64,000 nt of DNA from Pestalotiopsis fici W106-1. Its lineage: Eukaryota > Ascomycota > Sordariomycetes > Amphisphaeriales > Sporocadaceae. Positions 10,571 through 23,066 of the stretch are shown here, piece after piece; position 1 is the first letter of the stretch; each line of letters starts with the position of its first letter. Below the pieces are notes generated by a model, which worked only from the letters and a program-made list of their open reading frames with translations, ran no database searches and was not told where the DNA came from. Location: contig NW_006917097.1 of NCBI RefSeq assembly GCF_000516985.1, positions 1,364,001 to 1,428,000 on the forward strand, read 5' to 3'. Both the position numbers and the translations under genes were made by a program.

Positions 10571-12145
10571 ATGGGTGATATCAACGCCTTGAACACCAGC
10601 ACCCTCCCAATAGTATACAGGGACTCGACGGACCCTGCAGAGTTCCACGAGGCCGCTTGGGGGCGTGTCTTCAATGAGAGACGCGACTTGACCAGACGGC
10701 CCAAGGCTGTCGTACAAGCCACCACATCGGCACACATCAAGGAGGCCGTCGAAAGAGCCATTCAAGAAAATGCTCGCGTCTCGGTGCGTAGCGGCGGCCA
10801 CAGCTGGGCAGGATGGAGCGTGCGAGACGAGGCCATCTTGATCGACCTGGGAAACCTGAGAGAGCTTCACTACGACGAGGCGACGCAAATTGTCTCTTGC
10901 TCGACTAGTTACACTGGTCGCGTGCTCAACAAATTCCTCAACGAAAGGGGTCGAATGTTTGCTGGTGGACACTGTCCTGATGTTGGGCTGGGTGGTTTCC
11001 TTCTGCAGGGCGGTATGGGCTGGAATTGCAAGGTTTGGCCACCCGATTCGTCTTGTATCTAATGGTAAGCTGACCTTTTGCAGAATTGGGGTTGGGCATG
11101 CGAGCAGATTGCCGCCATCGATGTTGTTACCGCCGACGGTCGAGAGCTTCACTGTGATGAACAGGAGAATGCAGATCTATTTTGGGCTGCGCGGGGTGGT
11201 GGTCCAGGTACAACATTGTTGATCACATCCTTTCTGATGCCAAAATACTAATGTTCTTGTTGCAGGCTTCCCTGCAGTGATAACGAAATTCCACCTGCGC
11301 ACTCGCCCTATGCTAAAGATGTTTGACTCGACATACCTCTATCCCATTTCAGAGTACAAAAAGGTCCTGCAATGGGTGATTGATGTAAGTCGACTTTGGT
11401 CATTCGGTCCAAGCAAAGTAACTAAAGTGGTATTAAGGTGTGTCCGACGGCAGATGAGAGTCTGGAAATTGTCTCTGTTGCCTTGTATCCGCCCGGGTCG
11501 GATGAGATCCATATCGTCGCCGGGTTCACAGCCTTCAAAAAGGACAAGGCAGAGGCAGAGGCAGCTCTGAGACCCATTCATGAGTCCAGACCTAGTGGCG
11601 CCATTGTGGTCGACGCCTTCTGCCAGCCAACGACTCTAGAGGAGCATTATACAAGACAAGGAGCGGCCAATCCAGATGGGCATCGTTACTGCAGCGAGAA
11701 TGCGTATATCGAGAATGACGCAGATGTTCCTGCCGTCCTGGAATCTGCCTTTACAACATTACCAAGCAAAAAGGCATTTGCCCTCTACTTTGCCATGAAT
11801 CCTACGTCTAGGCGTCCCCTGCCCGACATGGCACTCAGCATGCACTCGGATCACTACTTTGCGCTGTACACCATTTGGGAAGACGCCAAGGATGATGAGC
11901 GTTGCACAAACTGGGTCCACAGCAATATGCGAAGCATTGAGCGAAAAGCGGTGGGCAGCTACCTCGGTGATTCCGACTTTCAACACAGACGGACCAAGTT
12001 CTGGTCCGACGAGAATGGCAAGAAATTGATGGAAATCAGGAAAAAGTGGGATCCGCTTGGCCGCATCTGTGGATATCTCGATGTTGGCGACAAGAGTGGT
12101 GTCGATGGTCTCGAGAATATCTTTGAGTGGAAGACGGACGCATAA
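10571..12145 (+). CDS. Berberine-bridge-type FAD-linked oxidase
   Basis: Four exons: 10571-11032, 11084-11207, 11266-11384 and 11438-12145, giving 470 residues. No signal peptide is visible, so it is probably cytosolic. The FAD-binding type-4 fold has VRSGGHSWAGWS, with His77 as the candidate covalent flavin ligand. Next comes GGHCPDVGLGG, with Cys135 in the place of the second (6-S-cysteinyl) ligand, then GGMGWNCKNWGWACEQI across the first junction and ARGGGPGFPAVIT across the second. The C-terminal RKKWDPLGRI is the BBE-type substrate cap. Such enzymes oxidise alcohols, amines or phenolic intermediates, often in specialised metabolism. The tandem P450 1.5 kb downstream on the same strand is a plausible partner. 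The substrate is unknown. Confidence 0.86.
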
Positions 12146-13617
12146 TGTTGATACGGTCAGTCTTTGGGTGGACCAAAGATCCGGCAATAGCAGGATATAA
12201 GGCAATGATATCGGTCGCAAACAAGCTGTCCGTACTTTGAACAAATTAGCATATCCTCATCAATGAATAGTAAACATTTGTGGCATCCATGCATATTTTA
12301 CTTAATCAGGCCTTTGGTGTTGCCCTTAGCCCAACCACCATGGCTTTTCACAATATCTACCGAGACCTTGAAAGATTTAAAGTCCAGTGTTTTTGCCTTG
12401 CACATGTCATGACCTCTGGTACTTGACAGAGATGACATTATTTTGGGGCATTACATAAGACGGTGCTCCCCATGTATGTTATGCATATATGTCGACCACG
12501 TATACTTTGTTCTAGAAAATGACGACGCCGAGACCGAATCGTGTGCCTGCTGTCCCGAGCTTGGTAGGCAAAGGGTCGCGGCAGATACTCAGAGTGTCCA
12601 GGACTATCAATTGCCCTTACTCATGCTCGTGGCCAATCAAGACTCGTCCAATAGCTGTCAGATATCCCGAAGTCAAGTCCCAACCCCACGTTGACCAATG
12701 TCTGACATATTCCTCCGCCCTGTGCTGGTTGCGCCTCATACGTCCCACCCGACTACCGTTTATTGGCTGGTAAAATCTGCCGAACGACGCTCTTTGGTTG
12801 TGGCCGCGGCAATCGGCAAACCAATAAGTTAGCGTGCACCCACTATCTGCGTGTTGTAGTGTCCCGGCTGCCGGTCTCTAGACGCCTCATCCGGAGGTCC
12901 CAAGTGGTCCAATTGGGGGGGAGTTTACTGACGTTGTAGAGCTCAAAACTTGGGGCTCGCTTTCAACCATGGGGGTTCGCGCCTTGAATCTGGCCCCACC
13001 CCCTCATCGGCCCCATGGGGTGATCCGCCAGATTTCATCCACTGAAACCGTAAATAACAATGAACCCTCCTTTGGGCTATATTTGACATCATGACTGTCA
13101 CCTTTTTTGCACACACAAAGATTGGTGGTTGCTCATGGTTAGACGTGCCAACAGCCCAAACCCTGACTTTTGTCATTTTTTTTTTCGTCTACGTGGATGG
13201 GCTTGACTCGAAGACAAATCTGATGGAGCAGCAAGATGTGCCGACCCAGACTAACACAAAGAAAGAAAATCATTTCGTATCTATAAAGGTTAAATAAAGC
13301 CGAGGGTGGAACTGCCCTCTGGGCATGTGGGGTCTATACACTTGTAAAACCATTATCCACAATCCTCATGCGCCATCCCGAATACCGACCCCCGTGACCT
13401 CTAGATCAGATCTTGTCAATTCTTTGGATAAAGCCATGGCTCTTTAGGTAGATAAGTAGGGTGCCATAACTAGTCTCCTCTACCGCGATTTACTTGATTC
13501 CACTCGGGTTCTACGACAACACAAATAGGCAACCTCTATTCACGACATCTCTCAACGCTATCTGTCATATATACAACAGGGTTTCAACAACCCTGGCAAC
13601 TTGACAGCCTAGCAACG
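12146..13617. other. Intergenic between the oxidase and P450
   Basis: About 1.5 kb holding the 3' end of the oxidase gene and the P450 promoter. I see no additional gene or repeat family. Confidence 0.45.
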
Positions 13618-15440
13618 ATGCATTCCGTCAAAGACTCACTGATAGTCAGTATCCTGACTCAATATTGGCTGCCACTGTCAGTCGTTCTGACCTTGGCATG
13701 GCTTGTCACGAATCGATTTCAACGTGGACTTTACAAATATCCAGGACCATTCCTAGCTTCGATCACCGACCTATGGAGGTTCTGGGATGTGTATAAGCAG
13801 AGACCAGAGGTCACTCACCAGCAACTCCACGCCAAATATGGAGATGTTGTGCGTATCGGTCCAAACACACTTTCCTTTGCCGACCCGAAAGCCTTGAAAA
13901 CCATATACGGACTCAATAAAGGCTTCATCAAGGTACGTAGAGTCTGGGATGTAACAAGAACAGCGGCTTACTCTGGAGATACAGTCGGACTTTTACATTG
14001 TCCAACAATCAGTAGTCAAGGGGCACCGTCTCGCTTCCCTATTCAGCACAACCGACAATGATTTCCACTCCTCGTTCCGCAGATCTGTCAATGCAGCGTT
14101 TAGCATGTCAGCATTAGTGCAATACGAGCCCTTTGTAGACAACACTACCAAGCTGTTCCTCGACCAGACGGAGAAACTGTTTGCAAATAATATTGACGGC
14201 TGTGACTTTACACGCTGGCTGCAATTTTACGCTTTTGATGTGATTGGAGAGATCACCTATAGCAAACGACATGGTTTCATTGAGAAGAATGAGGATATTG
14301 ATGGCATTATTACCTACTTGACCAAGCTATTCCTCTATGTGGCTCCGGTAAGAAACTACTTTATCACGTGCCCTGTTTACTATTCTGTGGTAAAGTCACT
14401 CATTGTTTCTAGATTGGGCAAATTCCCTTTCTCGATTTACTCTTCCTCAAGAACCCTCTCTACCTCAAGCTGTCTCAATGGGGTCTGGTCGACTCTACCT
14501 TTCCAGTGGCACGTTTCGCACGAGCACGCATGGCGGAGCGTCTAGGCGCCGAGCTCAACGCCGACGGCTCCAAGAAGCAGCCTCTTCTGCCCGTATCCGA
14601 CGCCAAGATCGAAGTCAAGTCGCCAGACCTGCTGTCCAAGTTCCTAGCAGCGCGCGAGGCCCGCCCCGACTTCATGTCCGACGCCCTGGTGCAGACCATG
14701 GCCGTGTCCATGGCGTTTGCGGGCAGCGAGACGACGGCCATTTCCCTCGCCGCCGTCTTTTACTACCTCTTGCGCCAGCCCGCCGCCCTGGACCGCCTCC
14801 GCGCCGAGATTGATGACTTTGGCCGCGCCGGCGGCTTTAGCGACTCCGAGTCTGGTCTCGTCACCTGGCACGAGGCGCAGAAGCTGACCTATCTCGACGC
14901 CTGTATCAAGGAGGCATTCAGGCTGCACCCGGCGGCCGGTCTGCCTCTGGAGCGCATCGTGCCCAAGCAGGGCGCCGAGATTGCGGGACACTTTGTCAAG
15001 GGCGGCACCATTGTGGGTTGCTCGGCTTGGATCATTCACCGCCGGCCAGAGATATTCGGCCAGGATGTGGACGTCTACCGACCGGAGCGCTGGCTGGTTG
15101 ACGAATCCTTGACGGGCGCGGCAAGAGAAGAGGACGAGAAGAGGGTCAAGGAAATGAACGGTATGATGTTCCACTTTGGCATGGGATCCCGGACGTGTCT
15201 TGGCAAGAATATCAGTCTCTTGGAAATCTACAAGCTCGTGCCCAGCCTGCTGCGACGCTTCGAGGTAAGAGAATCTATTCTTTTGACTATAAATCAGCGG
15301 AACCCCAATGACTGACTTCATTATAGCTGCGCTTCAAGGACCCGAACGAAGAGTGGCAACTGGTCAATGCTTGGTTTGTCAAGCAAAACAACTTTCAGGC
15401 AATGTTTGAGCCTAGGGTGATTGTCAAGCCTGCCAACTGA
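13618..15440 (+). CDS. Cytochrome P450, pisatin-demethylase-like
   Basis: Four exons: 13618-13932, 13985-14347, 14413-15264 and 15327-15440, all phase-0 junctions, giving 547 residues. An N-terminal membrane anchor (about residues 15-33) precedes the KYPGPF hinge. Present motifs: AFAGSETT (I-helix oxygen-binding groove, about 328-334), KEAFRLHP (ExxR, Glu393 and Arg396), PERW, and the heme loop FGMGSRTCLGKN with proximal Cys488. All parts of a working monooxygenase are there. General style resembles fungal P450s related to pisatin demethylase and other phytochemical or terpenoid oxidases, but the substrate cannot be read from sequence. It probably sits on the ER membrane and needs a P450 reductase encoded elsewhere. 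It lies 3' of the flavin-linked oxidase and ends 145 bases from the converging GH51 gene. Confidence 0.9.
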
Positions 15441-15585
15441 TTGAATGTAAATGAATATACATATCACAATAAACCATGCATGATTTCCAATGAACAATTT
15501 CATTAGTCATTTGAGCATTGATTTGAACTCGTGCAGCTGCGACTATAATCATGCTGGCTAGGTGTATTAGTCCTCTGTCAGCCAT

Positions 15586-17292
15586 TTAGACCTTCCATCT
15601 CAGCAGGGTAAAGCTGTGTCTTTCAAAGACAAACTTCTTTACATTTTCGCCCTTCAAGGTGCTTTCCACAATCGAAACCGTCTCTTGGCCCTCCTTGTTG
15701 ACATCCTTTAGGTTGAATTTCTCTCCACCGACTTTGAACACCTGGATATCGCCAGAAGCTGGCGCTACTCCGAATAGTTCAGTCTCGTAGCTGTGCTCCT
15801 CGTCCACATTGACAACGGCAACGTTGAGCCACTCGCCATCGAGGGCGGCACTGACATCAAGCTTGGGGATATCAACGGTACTTTGGATCCACTTGGGGTT
15901 CGTCTCGCCCGTGTAGACGCCGGCGCGGACGTGGACGGCGACCGTCTTGCCGTGCATGTAGCGCGAGAAGAGCAGGAGCGGCCAGTAGGTGGTCTGGCGG
16001 GTGATGCCCGTGGGCGAGGTCATGAGCGGGCTAATAACGTTGACGCTCTGGGCAATGGTGGCCATGCCCAGGTCGCGGGCGTTGCGGATGAAAATGTTGA
16101 GCCAAATGGCCACGGCCAGCGCGTCCGACAGGTTGTACAGCTCCTCGGCGCCCTTGTCGCCGGGGGCCCGGATCGGGTCCCACACGTTCCACTCGTCGAA
16201 GCAGATTTTGGGCCGGTGCGCCGTCTTGGGTGCTGTAGTGATGCGGCTAAAGTCGGGGAACTCGGTCAGGTCCAGCTCGCACCGGGCGAGGTCAATCAGG
16301 GATGAGGTGATTTGGATGGCGCGCTCGGCGGCGTACGGTCCTGAAATATTGGGATAGTGCTTGGCGTCACCATGGTAGAAATGGATCGAATGCATGTCAA
16401 TGTATCGCGAGCATTGCTGGAGGACATATCGGTCCCAGTCTGAAACACCGTCACGTCCGCATAGAATAAGCTGAATGGACGGGTCAAGCAGTTTCAACGC
16501 TATTACACTTGGTCAAACTTCTGGTTATGCCAACGACGGAAGCGGACTCACCCTTTGCCCACTGGATTGCCTTTTTGGCATAGTCTTCCTTGGTGGCCTG
16601 TTCTACTTGCCTGGGTTTTATTAGCCAGAAGTCCTCAGACCCTGATCATAGAGAACACCACTTACCATGGACCCCAAATTTCATTGCCCAGAGCCCAGTA
16701 CTTGACCTTGTACGGCTCCTCGTGGCCATTCTTTCGTCTCAGGTTGGCGTAGTGCGTGTCCCGGTCGCCATTGCAGTACTCGAGCCAAGCAAGTGCATCC
16801 TCCAGCGTGCCCGTGCCCATGTTGAGGCAAATGTACGGCTCCGTCTTGACGATGCGGCACCACTCAATGAACTCGTCGGTACCAAACTGGTTGGACTCGA
16901 CGCCGAGCCACGCCAGCTCCGGGCGCTTGGGGCGCTGATCCCGAGGTCCGATGCCATCCTGCCACCGGTACGTTGCCACAAAGTTTCCGCCGGGGTATCT
17001 GATGACCGGCACCTTGAGCTCCAAAATAGAGTCGATCACGTCCTTGCGGTACCCTTGCTCTGTGATGAGGCCGTTCTTGTTGTCTGGGTCGTAGATGCCA
17101 CCGTAAATGCACCGGCCCATGTGTCTGGATCCATACAATCAGTCAAGAGCTTGGAAATATGATCAAGACCACCATTTACTCTGTGAAGCCTCCATAGATC
17201 AGAGGGTCGATATCGGCGACGGTGTGGGTTGGGTTTAGCGAGATGAGGGGAGACTTGGCCTCCTCATCGGATAGTACCGTCAGAGTAGTCAT
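15586..17292 (-). CDS. GH51 alpha-L-arabinofuranosidase, intracellular type
   Basis: Four exons: 17292-17180, 17124-16666, 16610-16552 and 16499-15586, giving 514 residues. Every junction keeps a conserved segment: FTEHMGRCIYGG, GNEIWGPWQVEQ and WAKALKLLDPSI. GH51 signatures are VIRYPGGNFVATYRWQDGIGP, WALGNEIWG (acid/base Glu186) and KICFDEWNVW (nucleophile Glu near 313). There is no signal peptide, and length and style match the bacterial-like intracellular GH51 branch rather than the longer secreted fungal enzymes. The likely role is release of arabinose from imported arabino-oligosaccharides. The gene converges on the P450. With the GH5 mannanase and the sugar transporter at 21 kb it hints at hemicellulose use. 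The third exon is only 59 bases, so automated annotation could miss it. Confidence 0.9.
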
Positions 17293-20200
17293 TTTGCTGA
17301 AAAGAATACAAAGTGTCGGGATTATAGTTGAACTCTGTATTTGGAAATAGGTGAATATGAAGTGCAAGTTTGAGATGTTATTCCCTTGGTTTTTATTTCC
17401 TTGCAAGTTTGTATTTGTTTTGTCTACTCTGACCTCTATAAGCGCTCGGTGCCCATTCAGCCCGAGCAATGGCATTGGCGGAACAATAGCTATCGAGATA
17501 ACGTGCTATCGGATTGTACAATGCCACGCGTGCAGAGGGTATCCACCTAACTCCCGACTCCCGACGTCGGGTATATCCATCGGGGCTTAGTTTGCTGCAC
17601 GAAAGAAGGTTTACCACCATGAGGCGCCGATAAAAGTGTGAGAGCCGCCATCACGTGCAATATATGTCTGTGATGATGAAGAAATGTAGCCTCATCAGTT
17701 ATTCATGGTGCGAACATATTCCGAGGGTTGAAGCAGCTCATTTCACATAACTCACGTTGACCCAGGCAACTTGCAGAACTGCCCATCAAGAGGCTAGGAG
17801 GGACGCTGTCAAGTAATTGACGAGCCATTTTTACTATGTTGGGCACTTGCATTTCCTAATGATGTAGGAGGAAATGTTTATATTCAAAAATGTTTCATGT
17901 TTGGTGCAGTTTGATATTATAAGGTGTATCCAATAATTTTACATGGCACATGAATTGACTTGATTGTACCAGCCACGCTTTCTGTGGACGCATGGCTATG
18001 GATCTAGTCTAGCCATCAGACTCGGAATGGTCAGATCACTACAAATCGACAAGGAGACAAATGGATTGAATGGACATGTATCAGACCATTTTTAAAAAGG
18101 TCAAAGAAGCTTTTACCATATATCTATCCTAAGTATGGGTAGCTGCGTTCGTCAAGTCATTCGCTTGCCTCACGTGGATCATGAGTAGTGCTAGCCTCCT
18201 GTAGCTTCAGCGGTGAGGCGCCTGGGAGACAATGCTGCTCCATCTTTCACCCGCCATACCTAGTCCTTCTAGAGAATACTATGTATAGCGCGGTGCATGA
18301 TAGTGGTTTCTAGTATGAGATTCGACCTATATCGAGTTCGCGTCTTGACGACAAGGCATGAAACCGACTCGCCGGGCTAGCCAACTATCGAATGACTACC
18401 AGCTGGTCGGGTCATGGCAGATATAGCGGCATGGCAGCACAGATGGAGAGCCAGATCATTCCATGAGACTCTCGCCAAACCAAGAAAAACCGTGCACAAC
18501 CACGAGGCGGTAACGTCTTGCTGCCTCCCTTTCAATACGGGATACGTTCGTGCTCATGGCCAAATGCGGCAATTTGAACCACCCGGCTCAAAGCGAGGGT
18601 AGGGGTAGTTGCTAGCTGGGCCAGCTGGGCGTACTAGCTGCGAATGCCACGAGTTCAAGAACTCAAAACCTCGGCGGGCGTTTCTGATCCACATTGGCGT
18701 ATCCGAGAATCAACCGGATCTAGCGAAAGGAATCATGGGCTCTTCGCGAAATATCCCAGAAGCGCCTGGCGACTGGGTTCACGATGGCAAGGCAGCCTTG
18801 ATTGGTTGTGGTACACCGTATACGGATTCCGAACTTGCCCCACACATCGGAAGTCAAGAACTCGATACGGAATCTGTCAGAGGTTAACTAACAACGCGGT
18901 CCAATCTTCAACGGGAACTATACCCCGTAACAGATCTAGCCAGAAGTTGTCCGTGAGGAAATCAGGCGCATGTATTCAAAGCACCATCAAAATGCCAAAT
19001 GGCGGAAGTGAATAGTGACTGATTAGCTTGGGCTCGTGGCTTTGTGCCGTCTGAGTGATCAAGCAAAGAGGCACGGACGCGCAGCTGAGCATACCGCCAG
19101 GCCGAAAGTAGAGCATCGCTATATGCAGCAGCAGACTGAGACTGATTCAAACACAACCAGAGGCTGCAGTGACAACAAAAGAGGCAGAGGAGGAGGAAGA
19201 CGAAGAGCATAGAATGACCAACAATGACTCGATAGACGGGCTATAGTCGAGAGAATGAGTGCCAAGTTTAGTCAATGCTACTTCCTAGATATCTACAATG
19301 CCAGGCCATTACCAAGGTGTCTTCTGGACGAATCGCACTGCCTTTGACGTCCTGTAAAAATATGTAATGTAACCCATCATGTGAAATACAAACTTATTCT
19401 AAACTTTCAGGTTCTAAACAATTGACGGAGCTCGATCGGCACGGGTATCAAGGCCACATCCCTGTTTTGCAGACGAATGCTGGGGTTCAATTGGATGGTG
19501 CGTCATTGTGAGTGTTTATTCCGTTCTGAGCTGCTAGACTGGGGGGTGGAAGTCGCATTTCTTGGGGAAATTATGGGCCCGAGAGGTTTTGGGTCTTGAC
19601 GGGCATCCCCCCAGGGCCCCACTGTCCACGCAAAAGCCACGACCTCGGGATCATCCAAGAGAAATCTGGGGAAGGTCTTCGGAACTATTTCCACCATCCC
19701 AGCAACCAAATAAGTCGAGATTTTTCTGAATCACCCGTTCGAACCGCCCACAAACCGCCGACTTGTCACTCAGCCGCACAGATGACAAGGACGAATGAGG
19801 CAACATTTCCAGCAGGCCCGATTTCAGCCCAGTCGTTGCCATATCCGCTTCTCACAGCCCTGGGATAGGAGCGGTTGGCTGATCTTCGGATGTGATGAAG
19901 GCCTAAGAGGCTCACATGACCTATGAAAAAAGACGAGGATGCCATTCCCAGCGCCGTGACGCCGGGGAAGACCCCACAGACCGCGCATTTCTCCCCCGCA
20001 TCTGTCTCATTGCTGCTCTCCGCACTTCTTACTGCGAGTGGCCTGGGTCGGCTATCGAGCGAGGAGTACCGACCCAAATTCCTGGGATAATGTGAGAAAT
20101 TCCTTGCTGACTGCCTGCCTGCCTGTCACCCGAATCATGATGATGGCTCATTGCATGTTTCATGAATCAAAAGCTGCGCCTTCACAAAGTGGAATTGAGG

Positions 20201-21036
20201 ATCAACGTTCTCATTTCACTAATTTCGGAAGTGCCGTCTTAAGTATGGGATAGCGCCCTGGTCGTGTCTGTTTCCTTCCATCGTGTCGGCAGTGGATAGC
20301 ACCAGAAGGAGGCCCCAAAAAGAATTCTCCAAAAAAGTCTACAAAGATTTCTCGGTACTACAACTGCCGACTTTGTCGTCTGAAACCCAGAACAAGCAGG
20401 TCACCACCAACATATGGAGGGGTTAGAGAATCATGCGCCTTCGCAACATGCTCACTCGCGATGGCTTCTTCTTCCACGGGTGAATATCGGAACTGCTATA
20501 CCATAAAGGTGCCGGGGTCTGGCCGAGGGATCCCTAACCAAGTTAGATTTCCCAGTTCACCTGTTCATGCTCGTTCGATAGAGCCAGCCCTTGCCAGCCT
20601 CTGGCCCGATAGTCTGTAACTACTTGTCTGCATTGGATGTATGTGTGTGGAGATCCCACCTCAGCAGCCTCCACACTTACCCCGGTAGACGAGTGCCGTG
20701 ACCATGTCCTGGCAATGGCCTCCAGGTCGTATGGGGTTCCCTTAACCGACTGCGGGTCGAAACGGTCGAGGCTCTTGAACAATGGATGGATCATGGAGCA
20801 GATCAGGGCAGGACTAAGCCCTCAGAAGGCGTTTTGCTGAACCTGGAAATGCTCGTGCGAAGCAAAGATGTATAAAACAGGACTGTCTAGCTCTGTCCTA
20901 GAAGGATTTCTACTACCCCGGATCTCCAGATTTCCTTCCCCAGATCAAGAGGAGCTCGTTCGAGTCAGAGTCTCGACCCAGTCTGATCACACTAAGACTA
21001 GCACAACGGTTCTTGTGTCCTATCTTTATACCCATC
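17293..21036. other. 3.7 kb gene-poor interval
   Basis: No open frame here shows a motif, splice pattern or length that I would call a gene. A TATA box (TATAAAA at about 20871) sits 160 bases before the transporter start codon. The rest is unassigned; it could hold a non-coding transcript or an old decayed element. Confidence 0.45.
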
Positions 21037-22751
21037 ATGTCGGATGATGTTGTCAACAAGCACGGCTCGACACAAGATGTCTGGGCTGAGCACGTCGACG
21101 ATGATGCTGGCCACGCCGCCAACCAGGAGGAACACGAGTTGAGTGCCATTGGTGCTATTCGCAAGCAGCCCAAGGTATTTGCCTGGTGTCTCTATGCACT
21201 CTTCACTTGTCTTCTCGTCAGTTTCGAGAACCAGGCTTCTGGCATGGTCTTGAGTATTCCCGAGTTTCGAAAGGATTTTGGACACGCATACGAGGGCTCT
21301 TACGTTCTGGATACAAAATGGCAGAGTGCTTTCAGCGGTGCCCCTTTGGCCAGCACTATCGTTGGCACCTTTGGCGCATCTCCTCTTGCCGATAAGTTTG
21401 GTCGCAAGCCAGTGCTTATTGGATCCATCCTCGTCTCCTTTGCCGCCATTGCCCTGGAATTCATCTCGACCACCAACGAAATGTTCTTTGGAGGCAAGTT
21501 CCTGAATGGATTCACAACTGGAATCATCTTGACAGTGGCACTGGCCTACGTTGGAGAGGTAAGTAGACTCCAAAAATGGCTCACGAATATAAAACAACAA
21601 TTGCTAACAGTCACAGATCGTTCCTCTAGCTTTGCGTGGATTCCTTACCTGTTTGAGCGCGCTCATGTTCACCATCGGTCCCCTGACTGCCGCCATCATT
21701 GTCAACTTCACCGGTGCATTCGAGTCGAGATGGGCATACCGATCAGTATTCTGTGCGCAATTTGGCTTTGCCGGTATTTGTGCTCTCTTCATGTTCTTCA
21801 TGCCTGAGTCGCCCATGTGGCTCACCAGCGTCGACAAGACGGAGAAGGCGGGTCGCTCTCTCCGTAGGCTGGGCTTCAGCGACTTTGAAGTGACCAAGAA
21901 GATCTCTCAGATGAAGATTACTCTAGAGCAGTCCAAGAAGGAGACGGAGGGTGCCAGCTACCTCGAGTGTTTCAAGAAGTCCAACCTCCGCCGCACAATC
22001 ATCGCGATTGCACCTCTCTCGATTCAGGCTCTCGGTGGCGTGTACTTCATCGCTGCTTACGGAACGTACTATATTCAGTTGGCCGGATACAGCACCGAGG
22101 ACAGTTTCAAGCTCCAGATTGGCCAGCATGGTATGAGCATGGCTGGCAACATCATCTCGTGGTTCCTGGTTGACAAGGTCGGCCGTCGCCCATTGACGGT
22201 CTGGGGTACCGTTATCGTCACCGTGATCCTCATGATCTGTGCGGGACTCGCCGTCCAAGGCTCTGATGGCGCCATCAAGGGATCGGTGGCCATGATTCTG
22301 ATCTACAATTTCTTTTACAACATCACCATTGGCGCCACCGCTTACACCCTGCTCACCGAGGTTGCCACGTCCAAGCTTCGAGCCAAGACCATATCCCTCG
22401 GTGTTGCCCTTCAGTACATTGTGAGTACTCAACTCTACGCCACTCCTGCCCCCAATTTTTTTTTTCTAACTTGAATATTTGCAGATCTACACCCTTTGGG
22501 CTTTCGTTATCCCATATGTTTTCAATCCCGATCAGGCGAACCTCGGAGCGAAGACTGCATTCATCTACGGCGGCCTCGGCGTTCTGTGCATCATCTATCT
22601 ATACTTCTACCAAGTCGAGACCGCCGGACGAAGCTACGAGGAGCTGGACGAGCTCTTCCAGAAGGGTATCAGCGTCAAGGACTTTAAGAGCTACGTCACG
22701 GAAGCCCAGACTCGGGGCCAAGAGGCCAAGGAGTCCAAGGCGGAAATGTAA
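21037..22751 (+). CDS. MFS sugar transporter, alpha-glucoside permease type
   Basis: Three exons: 21037-21558, 21617-22420 and 22485-22751, phase-0 introns, giving 530 residues. Twelve membrane segments are expected, and the major facilitator sugar-porter motifs are present: DKFGRKPVLIG (loop 2-3), PESPMWL at the end of helix 6, DKVGRRPLTVWG (loop 8-9) and LLTEVATSKLRAKTI (about 20 residues before the last junction). The ATSKLRAKT version of the helix-10 loop resembles fungal maltose and alpha-glucoside permeases (MAL61/AGT1 branch). The N-terminal 50 residues are hydrophilic and cytosolic. The function is proton-coupled uptake of a sugar across the plasma membrane; the exact sugar is not readable. 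The ATG at 21037 is used because the preceding open codons contain no better start. Confidence 0.9.
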
Positions 22752-23066
22752 AGCAAAGTCATGGATGAAAGTATGATAATCCGCCACAGTATAGCAGTCT
22801 GGCTTTTTTTACTAGTGGCTCGTTTTGTTCTTTTAGCGTGGGGATAATGAATTTATGAAGATATGCTGTCCATGATGGCGATCAATGGCAATGCGCTGGA
22901 AGTTATGTGAATGTGAATGTGAATGTTACCATATCCAATGGGATACCGGAAATATACAAACAATCTTTGAGTATATGATGTGCTCTGGAAATATCATCTA
23001 TCTTTTTGATTCTCGAAAACATGTGCTCCAACATGTCGCGCTTGCTGTAGCGTGTTCTTCGTTGTA
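22752..23066. other. 3' intergenic interval with short ATGTGA repeat
   Basis: Space between two converging genes. It contains about three and a half copies of ATGTGA at 22905-22926. No gene is seen. Confidence 0.5.

Noticed and set aside
15793..16305. 170-residue plus-strand open frame inside the GH51 gene
   Set aside because: Antisense shadow of a GC-rich coding exon; the opposite frame has GH51 catalytic motifs.
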